From JAGOUU01 sp964609155 (GTDB lineage: Bacteria > Pseudomonadota > Gammaproteobacteria > JAGOUU01), in contig CAZSRF010000003.1 in the NCBI GenBank assembly GCA_964609155.1, positions 1 through 64,000 of the forward strand: a stretch of DNA of 64,000 bases, given 5' to 3'. The notes beneath the pieces were generated by a model that was not told the origin of the DNA, searched no databases, and saw only the letters and a list, made by a program, of their open reading frames with translations. Positions 8,149-17,421 of this stretch are shown here, piece by piece (the first letter of the stretch is position 1; each line of letters starts with the position of its first letter). A program made the position numbers and the translations under genes.

Positions 8149-8230
8149 TGTCATACCGGCCAAAGAGCCGATATATTGCAAAAAAGATCCCAGTTCTGCG
8201 CACTCTGCTTGGCTGAGGACCGAGATGACA
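8149..8230. repeat. dispersed palindromic repeat, copy 1
   Basis: An 82-bp element bounded by imperfect terminal inverted repeats beginning TGTCAT-CCGG-C and ending in the complement (GATGACA at 8230). Inside are GATCC and GTTCTGCGC, both also found in the related element at 59061-59154. It lies in the 360-bp divergent gap between ffh and the CorB-like gene, which shows no other gene. It resembles small non-coding palindromic or MITE-like repeats; no transposase is nearby. Confidence 0.65.
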
Positions 8231-8391
8231 ACTTACAATCATTTTGCGTAAGCTCTGACGTTAAATATTTGCTGACATATTTTCTACAGAACTTGTTTAA
8301 CCATTTAATTTTACGTAATATTTATATCTAAGATAGAAATTATGACAGTTTCTTTTCGTACTTAATAATCTTATAGGTTACTCAACATACT

Positions 8392-9654
8392 GTGAACAAT
8401 ACTACCGCACTTGTTATTCTTATCATCTTGATCGCAGCGTCAGCTTTCTTTTCTGCATCTGAAACCAGCATGATAGCCTTAAACCGTTATCGTTTAAAAC
8501 ACTTAGTCAAGAAGGGTAATAAAACTGCTAAAAGAATCTCACATTTATTAAATACTCCTGATAAATTAATTGGCGTTTTGCTAATTGGTAACACCTTTGC
8601 AAACTTATTGTTCTCCTCTATTTTTACTCAATGGGCTATTAATAATTTTGGGGAACTCGGGTTACTGGAAAGTATAGCTTTAACTGTCGTCTCATCTTTA
8701 GTTTTATTAATTTTTTCTGAATCTACACCAAAGACCTTTGCTGCTTTGTACCCCCAATCTATTGCCTTCCCTGCGTCATTACCCATAAAAATCTTACTCT
8801 ATATTTTATATCCTATTGTCTTACTTATAACCGCCATTGGTAATTTCATGCTCAAAGCATTTGGTGTCAATATTTCTAGTCACCATAAACATCATGAACC
8901 TTTATCCTATGAAGAGCTTCGCACTATTGTTTATGAAAGTAGCGAAAAAATCCCAACCCCAAACACAAATATGTTAATTAGACTATTAGATTTAAATTAT
9001 GCAACTGTTGAAGATGCTATGGTGCCTCGCAATGAAATAGAGGCCGTTGATCTAGACAATGATTGGTCACAAATCCAAAAACAAATACTAAAGTGGCCTC
9101 ATTCTGAAATATTATTCTATAATTCAGAAATTGATGATATCGCGGGAATTATACCTGTTAAAAATATATTTAATTTAGTTATAAGTCAAAAACTAAATAA
9201 AGAAAACTTACGCGCCCTTCTTGAAGAATGCTACTATATACCTGAGTCTACAACTTTAACTAATCAATTAATAAATTTTCAAAACAATCATCGCAAATCT
9301 GGTTTAGTGGTTGATGAATACGGTGATATCACAGGCTATATTAGCCTGCAAGATATTCTAGAAGAGGTCGTTGGGGAATTTGATCAGGCGAATAACAATG
9401 ACGAATCTGATGAAATATCTATCCAGAAAGATGGCAGCGTGATTATTCAAGGTTCTGCTAATATAAGAGACATTAACCGAGAACTACACTGGCACTTGCC
9501 TGAAGATGGCCCTAGAACGCTCAGTGGCCTTATTATAGAATATTTAGAACATATCCCTGATAATCCTGTTGGTCTGTATCTTAATGGCTATCGCATTGAG
9601 GTATTACAGATTCAGAAAAATACTATTACGCTAGTAAAAATTATCAAAAATTAA
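8392..9654 (+). CDS. CorB/CorC (HlyC) family CBS-domain membrane protein
   Basis: A 420-residue inner-membrane protein. An N-terminal DUF21 (CNNM) domain (1 to about 185) has several membrane helices and the typical SAFFSASETSMIALNRYRLKHL opening. Two CBS repeats (about 200-320, with VPRNEIEAVD and LVVDEYGDITGYISLQDILEEVVGE) precede the C-terminal CorC_HlyC domain ending near 420. The family is implicated in Mg2+/Co2+ transport or resistance. The start is GTG; AGGT is 14 bases upstream, further than ideal. Adjacent to ffh in divergent orientation. Confidence 0.9.
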   Translation: MNNTTALVILIILIAASAFFSASETSMIALNRYRLKHLVKKGNKTAKRISHLLNTPDKLIGVLLIGNTFANLLFSSIFTQWAINNFGELGLLESIALTVVSSLVLLIFSESTPKTFAALYPQSIAFPASLPIKILLYILYPIVLLITAIGNFMLKAFGVNISSHHKHHEPLSYEELRTIVYESSEKIPTPNTNMLIRLLDLNYATVEDAMVPRNEIEAVDLDNDWSQIQKQILKWPHSEILFYNSEIDDIAGIIPVKNIFNLVISQKLNKENLRALLEECYYIPESTTLTNQLINFQNNHRKSGLVVDEYGDITGYISLQDILEEVVGEFDQANNNDESDEISIQKDGSVIIQGSANIRDINRELHWHLPEDGPRTLSGLIIEYLEHIPDNPVGLYLNGYRIEVLQIQKNTITLVKIIKN

Positions 9655-9712
9655 ATGCCTATCTATCAGAACTGAATTTAGTAACAATTTGCTATCTGTG
9701 AATAATTATCAT

Positions 9713-9740
9713 TGACAAATATCCTGTTCCTCTGTAATGT
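9713..9740 (+). promoter_or_regulatory. putative sigma-70 promoter of the GT2-like gene
   Basis: A perfect TTGACA (9713-9718), a 16-bp spacer and TAATGT (9735-9740) with TG directly before it. The -10 is weak but the -35 and spacing are good. The transcript start would be near 9747, leaving 15 or 30 bases to the two candidate ATGs. Confidence 0.5.
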
Positions 9741-9761
9741 TCGCAATTTATTAACTTATGG

Positions 9762-11927
9762 ATGAATTATTCTACTATGTCTAATATAAAAAAATCACTA
9801 AAAGAGTACTATGAGTTAAGCAAGACTATACTGAATCTCCGCGAAGTTATATTCCCTATGACTGTTAAACGCGTACTAGTTTGGATTTTCTATTCTATAG
9901 TGATAGGTGGACTTATCGCAACACAATCTACTGTAGGGTTTGTTGAATATTTATCTACAATTGTTACAGCAAATATTATACCACTTGCTGTGGTATTATT
10001 TGGCATTGAACCACTTATGTTTACCCTTGCATTACTAGCAGCAAAATATCCCATAAAAAAAACAACAACAGCTATCGCATCTATAACAACACCGTCCACT
10101 CCACGCGCACTTAGATCCGATGTGCATATAATAATAGCCTGCCATCGTTCTGCCCCAGCTACAAGATCTATTCATATTTTAAGTTATCTTACAAGTGATG
10201 GTGTCGCTGAAGAAGCTATTGCAGATCGTGAGAATAAATATCTACATCTGCAAAGACGTCCTATATCAACATTTAATCTAAATGAACTATCAACCATTGG
10301 AGTTGAAACTGAAACATTGGCTGATACTTTAAGATTATGGCTGCAAATAGTCACGCCTGATTGTATATTCATTATGGATAATGGCAATGGCCACTATCCT
10401 TATGCAGACTACAGTCGAACGATTAAGACTGATTTCACAAGAGAAATTGTACGGTTAATTAATCCAGCCATTAATTACTTCCATTCTAGCATAGGCAATA
10501 AGACACAAGCCTTATATCAAGGCACCCTTGAATCAAAGAAATTGCGACCAGATGTTCGTTTTATTGTTGTCAGCGACAATGATGTACGTCCATCATTAGA
10601 TATCTTAGATGGCTTTAGTTTATTAGATGAAAAACACAAAACATTAGTTATTCCCATCGACACTCTAAGCAGCAATAAAAATGGTAAACGAAATTTATGG
10701 GAACAATGGCAAGGGTTAGAATACAAATGTTCTGATTTAGCACACAATGCCTACCAAAAACTATGTGGTCCACCTGTTCCACATGGAGCGATCTCAGGCT
10801 ATGTAAGAGATTTTTTTGAAGAAGTGATCCGTGAAGATGACGATTTACTATTTGAATATGAAGATGGCAAAAAAGGCCGCAGTGCTCTACGTAAAAATAA
10901 TATTGCAGTTTTTGCAGTCCACAGTGTTGCTAGGACTTTTTGTCCAACATCTTTTCCACAATATTATAAGCAACGCGTACGCTCATGGGAACAAGCCAGA
11001 ATCTACTATAGCTGGAAAATTTTTATAGATCTACTTACAATATGGCCACCTTCTCTTAAACGTATTATTGGGGTCAAGCTTTATCAATTATATTATCTTT
11101 TTCAAACAGTAGCAGACATTCTGCGGTTACCTGTTTTCCTCCTAGCTGTTACCTATTGGCAATATTGGACAGTTGCCAGTGCACAACTTGTAACTCTTGA
11201 TTTGTTAGTGATAGGATTCAATTATATAAAATTACGTAATCACCAAGATTTAAAAACCCCTTTTGGAGCAATTATAACGTACCCTATTTATAAACTTATT
11301 TATCAAGCCGTAAGTGTGCTTGGTATCTTCCACTGCCTATTTGTGTTTATTCCTAAAGAAAAGAAGCTGATACGAATTAACCAGCAAGAAACTGCGTTAG
11401 AACATCAAGCACAGATTGCGCATGCATTAGGCGCAAGGCCTGTAGAGCATCGCCAACTCGACTTTAGAACCTCAAGTGATTTAAGCTCTCTACCAGGAGG
11501 GGCTATGCCTATACCAGAACCCATATCAGGTCTTTTACCTATTATGGCAAGCGCTAGAATCCACCAATTACATCTTGAGCAAATGCGAAGAATAGCTGAA
11601 GCTTCTGCAGATATCATCCCTGTGGGCACAGCAGGTGAACCAGCAGAACCTGTCGCAAAAAGAACTTTTATGGGTTTTATACGTAACGTTTTTAACTCTG
11701 CATCTCATCCAATTCAAACGACACCCACACCACAAATAATACCTACTGGAACTTATGCAGGGTACCCTGTAGGAGGGTACAGGCTTGGTATTGAACGGTA
11801 TTATTCACATGTATCATTCTCACCTGCACCACCACCGCCTGCACCACTAGCACTGGTTTATGTACCAGCCTTGGATACCATAGATGCCATTTCGCCAAGA
11901 CCATCTTTTTTGGGGGTAGAGCCATAA
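9762..11927 (+). CDS. atypical GT2-family membrane glycosyltransferase with long Pro-rich tail
   Basis: A 721-residue protein that I read as a divergent processive GT2 enzyme. Two or three N-terminal membrane segments (about 36-97) precede a cytoplasmic domain with an Asp motif VSDNDVRP (271-276), an acidic EDDD (358-361) in the position of the acceptor-site ED-D, and QRVRSW (404-409), equivalent to the Q-x-x-R-W product motif; membrane helices follow (about 450-530). The motif order matches cellulose/hyaluronan synthase-like enzymes. The last 185 residues are a polar tail ending in a Pro-rich stretch and have no counterpart I know. Start is either 9762 or ATG 9777; no clear Shine-Dalgarno decides. 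The 3' end overlaps the convergent efflux gene by 70 bp. The sugar and product are unknown. Confidence 0.7.
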   Translation: MNYSTMSNIKKSLKEYYELSKTILNLREVIFPMTVKRVLVWIFYSIVIGGLIATQSTVGFVEYLSTIVTANIIPLAVVLFGIEPLMFTLALLAAKYPIKKTTTAIASITTPSTPRALRSDVHIIIACHRSAPATRSIHILSYLTSDGVAEEAIADRENKYLHLQRRPISTFNLNELSTIGVETETLADTLRLWLQIVTPDCIFIMDNGNGHYPYADYSRTIKTDFTREIVRLINPAINYFHSSIGNKTQALYQGTLESKKLRPDVRFIVVSDNDVRPSLDILDGFSLLDEKHKTLVIPIDTLSSNKNGKRNLWEQWQGLEYKCSDLAHNAYQKLCGPPVPHGAISGYVRDFFEEVIREDDDLLFEYEDGKKGRSALRKNNIAVFAVHSVARTFCPTSFPQYYKQRVRSWEQARIYYSWKIFIDLLTIWPPSLKRIIGVKLYQLYYLFQTVADILRLPVFLLAVTYWQYWTVASAQLVTLDLLVIGFNYIKLRNHQDLKTPFGAIITYPIYKLIYQAVSVLGIFHCLFVFIPKEKKLIRINQQETALEHQAQIAHALGARPVEHRQLDFRTSSDLSSLPGGAMPIPEPISGLLPIMASARIHQLHLEQMRRIAEASADIIPVGTAGEPAEPVAKRTFMGFIRNVFNSASHPIQTTPTPQIIPTGTYAGYPVGGYRLGIERYYSHVSFSPAPPPPAPLALVYVPALDTIDAISPRPSFLGVEP

Positions 11928-13120
11928 GTTAGCATCTTTACACAAAAGGCAAAAGTAAAAATGGTTTGACCTACAAAAAGTAAAGAGTGATTATACAGGT
12001 AAAATAAAACACCATTCAAGACACTCGCTCCCATGGTCATGAATGCGCCCATGGCAGCAGCTGCACTAGCTGCACGTGTAGGAAAGTTATTTAATAACAA
12101 AGAAGTTGCACTAGGGTTAATTAATCCATTACCAAAAACGAAAAAGAACATTGGCCCCATAATGGTCAAGATTGAAATATACTGCAACCAATAGAATACT
12201 AACATTAAGATTCCTGCAATGAGCTGAGAGTAGTTTCCTATATAGATAACAGTTTCACGATTGTATTTTTTCACTAATTTATTCCCTGTCGCTGTGCCAA
12301 AAATATATCCAATGGCTAAAAAACAAATTGCCTGACCATACTGAATGCTTGAATAATTTAATTGTTCTTTAAAGATAAACGGTGCTGAACTTAAATAAAA
12401 TAAGAACCCAGAAAACCCAAGCATATTAATCAAACTGAACTGCCAAAAATACTTAGACATGAATAGTATTTTATAGCTCTGCAGCACAAATTTTATTGTG
12501 ATTGAGAGTTTCTCTAAAGATCTCCTAACCACTTTTGAATTTTCCTTTGTTTCTCGACTTCTTGACTGCATTGTTTCTGGAAGAAAAGTTACTACCGCAA
12601 TAAATAAAACTAAAGCGAAGAATGCAACCACGTAGAAATTCATTATCCAACCATAATACCTATGAATAACTGATCCGATCATAGGTGCCATTAATGAAGA
12701 TATTGTCATAACTATTCCAACCATTGAAACAGCTCGAATATATTTTTCGCCCTTGAATAAGTCAAAAATAATAGCACGATTTGCAATACCAAAACTTCCA
12801 ACACCCAATCCCTGTAAAAATCTTGCATATAATAAATGCTGTATACTTTGACTTTGTGAAGCCATAAATGTTGCCACAAGAAAAATACCCACACCTATTA
12901 TCATAAATAATCTACGGCCCAATAAATCAGATAAAGGGCCACATAGTAATTGCATTATCGCATAACCAAAATACAAGATAGTGACGCTGTTTTTTATTAA
13001 TTCGTTAGTGGTATTAAAGATTTTTGCTAAATCAGGAAGCGAAGGGATATAAATATCTGTAGCAAATTGACCTAAAGTCGAGGCAAAGATAATTAAAAAC
13101 AATACAACTCGATGTTCCAT
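11858..13120 (-). CDS. Bcr/CflA-type MFS drug efflux transporter
   Basis: A 420-residue, 12-helix major facilitator of the DHA1 Bcr/CflA group. The N-terminus has the group signature ATDIYIPSLPDLA, followed by the MFS motif A segment GPLSDLLGRRLFM between helices 2 and 3 and the LYARFLQGLGVGSFG helix-4 signature. It probably exports drugs or small metabolites by proton antiport. Its last 23 codons overlap the end of the convergent GT2-like gene. The C-terminal 20 residues are polar and may have been acquired by read-out into that overlap. Confidence 0.92.
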   Translation of the reverse strand: MEHRVVLFLIIFASTLGQFATDIYIPSLPDLAKIFNTTNELIKNSVTILYFGYAIMQLLCGPLSDLLGRRLFMIIGVGIFLVATFMASQSQSIQHLLYARFLQGLGVGSFGIANRAIIFDLFKGEKYIRAVSMVGIVMTISSLMAPMIGSVIHRYYGWIMNFYVVAFFALVLFIAVVTFLPETMQSRSRETKENSKVVRRSLEKLSITIKFVLQSYKILFMSKYFWQFSLINMLGFSGFLFYLSSAPFIFKEQLNYSSIQYGQAICFLAIGYIFGTATGNKLVKKYNRETVIYIGNYSQLIAGILMLVFYWLQYISILTIMGPMFFFVFGNGLINPSATSLLLNNFPTRAASAAAAMGAFMTMGASVLNGVLFYLYNHSLLFVGQTIFTFAFCVKMLTYGSTPKKDGLGEMASMVSKAGT

Positions 13121-13253
13121 ATCTATGTACTTCCATGTCTATAGACTAATATGCTTGTGTTATAACATTTCTATAATACTCCTACTATCATTAATCATCC
13201 CTTAAATTACAAAGGTATTCAATACAATAGTTACAATTATTTTTTCTATTGGT

Positions 13254-14204
13254 TCATGAAGTTGTCGTCTTTCTCAGTTTCTCTTTATCGATTAAGCCTC
13301 GCCACTGTTTAAAATAATTTTTAAAATAATTTGTATCAAAATAATCTTGAGTCTCTTGATACCTCCTTGGCAAAAGATACCACGGCAGATTTGGATATCT
13401 GTGATGGACACGATGATAATTAAAATTCAAGATTAACTTTTGCCATAATTTAGGTGCTTTTAAATTAAATGCTCCATTAATATTATCTAAACTAGCACCA
13501 TAATGCGGTAGATTATCTGTACTTGAAATTAACAAACCTCTGATAGACAAATACAATAAATATAGCCAAACATGGTCATTGTAACATATTAAAACCATGC
13601 TAAACATTATTATATTGATAAGATTATCAACTCTAATATTTTTAAGCCTATCTGGCTTAACTAATAAAATTTGGCCATTCTTTAGATAAGGATGCTCATT
13701 ACCTAGAATTTTTTTGGCTACTTTTAATACCATTTTGGCGGGAAGAAACAGCAGTAATGGCCCCATAATCTCAAACAGATACATCCCAAATGAAATGTGA
13801 GTATAGTACACTAAGTTTTTTCGAGTTTTATAACCATAGTACTGAATTTTACTATATGTTTTTTTCAAAGAAGCATCATAACCATCTGTCAGATCATAGT
13901 CTGTCCTATTATATCGATGATGCTGCATGTGGCCAAATTTAAGAGTCTCAAAATTGATATGAAAAATAATTGATACTAATCTGCTATATAATAAATTTTT
14001 CTTAGGAGCACTTGATAGATTATTGTGTATCCCTTCATGAATCAATGACCAAGTAGTGTTTGTTAACAATAAACTAGGAATCCACATTAAAAAACCGGAG
14101 TAACTCCCCGTGCTAAATAACACCATAGGGGGCAACGCCATAGACATAGTATGTATAATTACTAAAAAGAAAAGTAATTTTATATTTATATTACTTGTAT
14201 TCAT
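13254..14204 (-). CDS. fatty acid desaturase-type membrane protein
   Basis: A 316-residue membrane di-iron protein of the fatty acid desaturase/hydroxylase superfamily. The three histidine boxes are present: HEGIH at 56-60, HMQHH at 92-96 and HRVHH at 264-268, between hydrophobic segments. These ligands hold a non-haem di-iron centre; the substrate could be a membrane fatty acyl chain or a carotenoid-like lipid. It has its own transcription unit, 130 bp from the efflux gene. The regiospecificity cannot be read from sequence. Confidence 0.88.
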   Translation of the reverse strand: MNTSNINIKLLFFLVIIHTMSMALPPMVLFSTGSYSGFLMWIPSLLLTNTTWSLIHEGIHNNLSSAPKKNLLYSRLVSIIFHINFETLKFGHMQHHRYNRTDYDLTDGYDASLKKTYSKIQYYGYKTRKNLVYYTHISFGMYLFEIMGPLLLFLPAKMVLKVAKKILGNEHPYLKNGQILLVKPDRLKNIRVDNLINIIMFSMVLICYNDHVWLYLLYLSIRGLLISSTDNLPHYGASLDNINGAFNLKAPKLWQKLILNFNYHRVHHRYPNLPWYLLPRRYQETQDYFDTNYFKNYFKQWRGLIDKEKLRKTTTS

Positions 14205-14513
14205 AACTTAGTATGTCGTATTTTTATTATTACAGCTTTATTATAAACTAAATTGACTCCTTTTGGTGCCTCCAGTGATTTTGGTCATTTTAGTGATTTA
14301 TATACTTAAGATAACCAAAGAATGTGCTGATATATCCCACCTGATAAATATTGAGCTACAGACTAAATTGCTATAGACTAACAAACTTATTAAGAAACTT
14401 TAAATTAAACCCTCTAAATCAAGATATTAATAATCTTTATATCGGTGATAAGTACGTTTTAAATCTAGACTCTTAAACTAAAATAACATTATAAACTATT
14501 AAATTGCTTATTA
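14205..14513. other. divergent intergenic region, nothing firm seen
   Basis: 309 AT-rich bases between the desaturase (minus) and the symporter (plus). It holds the promoters of both genes. A short AGTGATTT direct repeat is present near 14274-14300, but I see no recognisable RNA, riboswitch or convincing -35/-10 pair. Confidence 0.45.
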
Positions 14514-15905
14514 ATGGACACTATGAATACTTTTACTTATTTGATAGATCTCATTGCTTATTATTCATGGTCACCACTTTCTATATTGTTACTAGTTGGC
14601 ACAGGATTACTACTAACTCTACAATTTCACTTTATTCAATTAAGATACTTCACTAAGGCATTCAAAGTATTAATCAGCGGTAAAAAATCAAAGAGAAAAT
14701 CAACTAAGGGCGATGATAAACTATCTGGCTTTCAAGCATTGAGCACCGTGTTATCAGGCACCATTGGAACTGGAAATATCGCAGGAGTAGCTACAGCTAT
14801 TGTGGTCGGCGGCCCTGGGACTATCTTTTGGATGTGGGTAACTGGTTTCTTAGGGATGGCGACTAAATTCACGAGCTGCACGCTGGGGCATTACTATCGA
14901 AGAGTAGACGCCAATAACAAAATCCTCGGTGGCCCCATGATAACTCTTATGTATGGCTTAAAGTACCACAAGCTTGCAAAAATGTTCGCTTTTTTTATGA
15001 TTCTTGGCACATTATCAACAGGTTCAATGGTCCAAGCAAACTCTATCACAGAAGGTATTAGCTATCTAATCCCCAGCCTAGAAAACTACCGATTAATCCT
15101 AGGGCTTATTATCTCGTTACTTGCAGGCATTGTGATTATAGGCGGGGTAAAAAGAATCGCACACGTAGCGGAAGTTATTGTGCCTTTTATGGCTTCAGCT
15201 TACGTGCTAACTGCTTTATTTATTTTATGCTTAAATTATAAAGCAGTCCCTAGTACTTTTATGTTAATTTTCGAGCATGCTTTCTCAATCCAATCCATTG
15301 CCGGTACTAGCATCTGGCTTGTGGTTAGAAGTGGTGTCTCTCGTGGGCTTTTTGCTTCTGAAGCAGGACTAGGCACAGCTCCTATTGCTATTGCAACGTT
15401 AGATACTGATAAATCTGTTGAAGCAGGCTTTATAGGCATGATTGGCCCTGTTTTTGATACACTTATCTTATGCACTATGACTGGTTTTATTATTCTTGCA
15501 ACAGGAGCTTATCATACTGATACTCCATCACTTCTAAATGGCGCCCAACTTTCCCAAAAAGCATTTGAGCTTGGTTTGGGAGAGTTTGGACAAAATTCTG
15601 CTGTTATTGCTACCTGGGTTGTCGGATTAAGTTTAGTATTATTCGCCTATACAACCATATTAACATGGTCTTACTACGGGGACCGTTGCGTAAGTTTTTT
15701 ATTTGGTGAAAAATATATTTTTACTTACAGAGTATTATTACTACTTATTTTAACCATAGGCTCTGTTTTAAATCTAAGGGTCGTCTGGGATATTGCCGAT
15801 ATCGCCAATATAGGTATAGCTATACCTAATTTAATCTCACTATTATTGCTAAGGAAAAAAGTCGCTGAGTTACTCAAAAACTATGTACTTATAAATCAAA
15901 AATAA
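14514..15905 (+). CDS. sodium:alanine/glycine symporter (AGCS family)
   Basis: A 463-residue inner-membrane amino-acid:cation symporter with about 11 helices. The AGCS core is clear: LSTVLSGTIGTGNIAGVATAIVVGGPGTIFWMW, then TKFTSCTLGHYYR, and later RGLFASEAGLGTAPIA. It takes up alanine or glycine with Na+. Length is typical for the family. It is a single gene followed by about 100 bp before the Pro-rich ORF. Confidence 0.93.
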   Translation: MDTMNTFTYLIDLIAYYSWSPLSILLLVGTGLLLTLQFHFIQLRYFTKAFKVLISGKKSKRKSTKGDDKLSGFQALSTVLSGTIGTGNIAGVATAIVVGGPGTIFWMWVTGFLGMATKFTSCTLGHYYRRVDANNKILGGPMITLMYGLKYHKLAKMFAFFMILGTLSTGSMVQANSITEGISYLIPSLENYRLILGLIISLLAGIVIIGGVKRIAHVAEVIVPFMASAYVLTALFILCLNYKAVPSTFMLIFEHAFSIQSIAGTSIWLVVRSGVSRGLFASEAGLGTAPIAIATLDTDKSVEAGFIGMIGPVFDTLILCTMTGFIILATGAYHTDTPSLLNGAQLSQKAFELGLGEFGQNSAVIATWVVGLSLVLFAYTTILTWSYYGDRCVSFLFGEKYIFTYRVLLLLILTIGSVLNLRVVWDIADIANIGIAIPNLISLLLLRKKVAELLKNYVLINQK

Positions 15906-16004
15906 GCGCATCGGGTAATAATTGGAACTATTTCTTATCTTGCTTGTCCAACCCGGGTATACAGCTTGAGCACCTCAATAAACATTTAGTAGGTTAGTAA
16001 TTCT

Positions 16005-16859
16005 ATGGCACAAATTCCTAGACAGCAATCAGACGCAGAAAGACTTAAGAGCCTCAGCCCTACTGGGCAACCTGTAGAAACACTTAAAAACCCTAGCCCT
16101 GCTAGACAACCTGCAGAAGCACTTAAGAGCCCTAATGGCTTGCTCAGAGCTGTGAGTAACTTTAAACAAAGAATAAGTAACTTCTTGCGTAGATCTGCTA
16201 GTAGTTTTATGCAAAATCTACGTAGTCTCTTCAGTAGATCCAAAAAAGTCAGTAGGTCCAAAAAAGGAAAAGATACCTCCGGGGATCTTGCTGCTTTAGC
16301 AAAACAACCTGTTGTATCACCACAAGTTGCAAAATCTCCATCTGGCTCACCACAACTATCAGCAGCGAAGGAGAAACCTGCAGCTCCATTATCAGCACCT
16401 CCTCCCGCAAGACCTCCATCTGGCTCACCACCTATGGCACAAGGAGCACTTGCAGACCTATTATCACAACTGTCAGCAGCAAAGGAGAGACTTCCAGCTC
16501 CCCCTCCAACAGTTCGACCTGACTTACCTATGGAATCATCTGACGTAGCTATGGCATTTAATCCGCATGCCTCCAAAACTTGGAGAGATACACCAAGTGA
16601 CGACGATACAGATGTAACCGGGGGAGAACCTGCTCAATTAGAATTGGATGCAGCAGCAAAAGACCGACACCCTTCTCCTACAGAATTATTACCAGCTATT
16701 CCTGCTTCGCTTGATGCAGAAGGGAGGGAGACTAGACTATCATTGCTTAGTGAAGGCATAGGAGTTGCTGCATCGCTTGTTGACAGCATACAAGCCCATC
16801 CTCGCGAAGCTCCTGAGGAAAAAGAAGAAGTGCAGACACGACGGCCAGGAGGCCAGTGA
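16005..16859 (+). CDS. disordered Pro/Ser-rich protein, candidate secreted effector
   Basis: A 284-residue protein of unknown function with no recognised domain, signal peptide or membrane helix. Two diverged repeat types are visible: SP-TGQPVETLK / SPARQPAEALK near the start, and LSAAKE-K/R-P-APPP around 125-170. A basic Ser/Arg/Lys patch lies at 45-90. The last 20 residues contain an acidic block EEKEE about 10-14 residues from the C-terminus, resembling the E-block of type IVB (Dot/Icm) effectors; this is inference. The DNA is visibly richer in GC than neighbours. AGGTTAG precedes the ATG. It is convergent with a YqaA paralogue, as is the comparable ORF at 49173. Confidence 0.65.
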   Translation: MAQIPRQQSDAERLKSLSPTGQPVETLKNPSPARQPAEALKSPNGLLRAVSNFKQRISNFLRRSASSFMQNLRSLFSRSKKVSRSKKGKDTSGDLAALAKQPVVSPQVAKSPSGSPQLSAAKEKPAAPLSAPPPARPPSGSPPMAQGALADLLSQLSAAKERLPAPPPTVRPDLPMESSDVAMAFNPHASKTWRDTPSDDDTDVTGGEPAQLELDAAAKDRHPSPTELLPAIPASLDAEGRETRLSLLSEGIGVAASLVDSIQAHPREAPEEKEEVQTRRPGGQ

Positions 16860-16871
16860 ATTACATAAAAT

Positions 16872-17408
16872 CTAACTATTCTCAGCACTCAACTTATTTG
16901 TATATTTCAATAAATATGCTTTTTGGCCAAAATGTAGCAAAATGGGAACCAACATAAAATGTATCCAGCGAACCACTATAACTGCTAATAAAAATCTCCC
17001 AAATTCCACTTGCATAGCTCCAGCAGCAATTGTAAACAATTTAAAAGGCGGAAATGGTAGAATACTGGCTGGTAACAACATCAATAACCCATAATCACCA
17101 AACCAATCTTGTACTTGTAAAAATTCCCCTGCATAATCCATAGACTCAATAAAAGGCTCTATGTAAAGCATAAGATAATACCCCATAAGGTACCCTATAA
17201 TACTACCTAGCAACGCACAAATTGTAGCAATATTTACATATCGCAATGTCTTGCCCTTATGTAGCATTAATAGCGGAAGCAACATAACAATTGGCGAGAT
17301 AGGAGAAATACAAGACTCTAAAAAACATAAGCCCCCCATCATCCAAAGTCCATAAGGGGTAGTCACAAAACTTTTAAGTTTTGCATAAATTTTAGATTTA
17401 GTTATCAT
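16872..17408 (-). CDS. YqaA-type (DedA/VTT) membrane protein, paralogue 1
   Basis: A 178-residue inner-membrane protein of the SNARE-associated/DedA-like YqaA group. Features are an early SCISPISPIVMLLPLLML segment, a GxxxGY helix, and PASILPFPPFKLFTIAAGAMQVEFGRFL, the conserved P-F-x-x-F loop, followed by two helices. The family is linked to lipid scrambling or envelope maintenance. It lies 13 bp after the PhoQ-like kinase gene and is probably the third gene of the phoPQ transcript. A second paralogue is at 50355. Confidence 0.85.
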   Translation of the reverse strand: MITKSKIYAKLKSFVTTPYGLWMMGGLCFLESCISPISPIVMLLPLLMLHKGKTLRYVNIATICALLGSIIGYLMGYYLMLYIEPFIESMDYAGEFLQVQDWFGDYGLLMLLPASILPFPPFKLFTIAAGAMQVEFGRFLLAVIVVRWIHFMLVPILLHFGQKAYLLKYTNKLSAENS

Positions 17409-17421
17409 ATTTCACTCATCA

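Noticed and set aside
15986..16576. 196-codon minus-strand ORF over the Pro-rich gene
   Set aside because: It is the antisense of low-complexity coding sequence, Gly/Ser/Ala-rich and without a promoter; the plus-strand ORF has a ribosome site.
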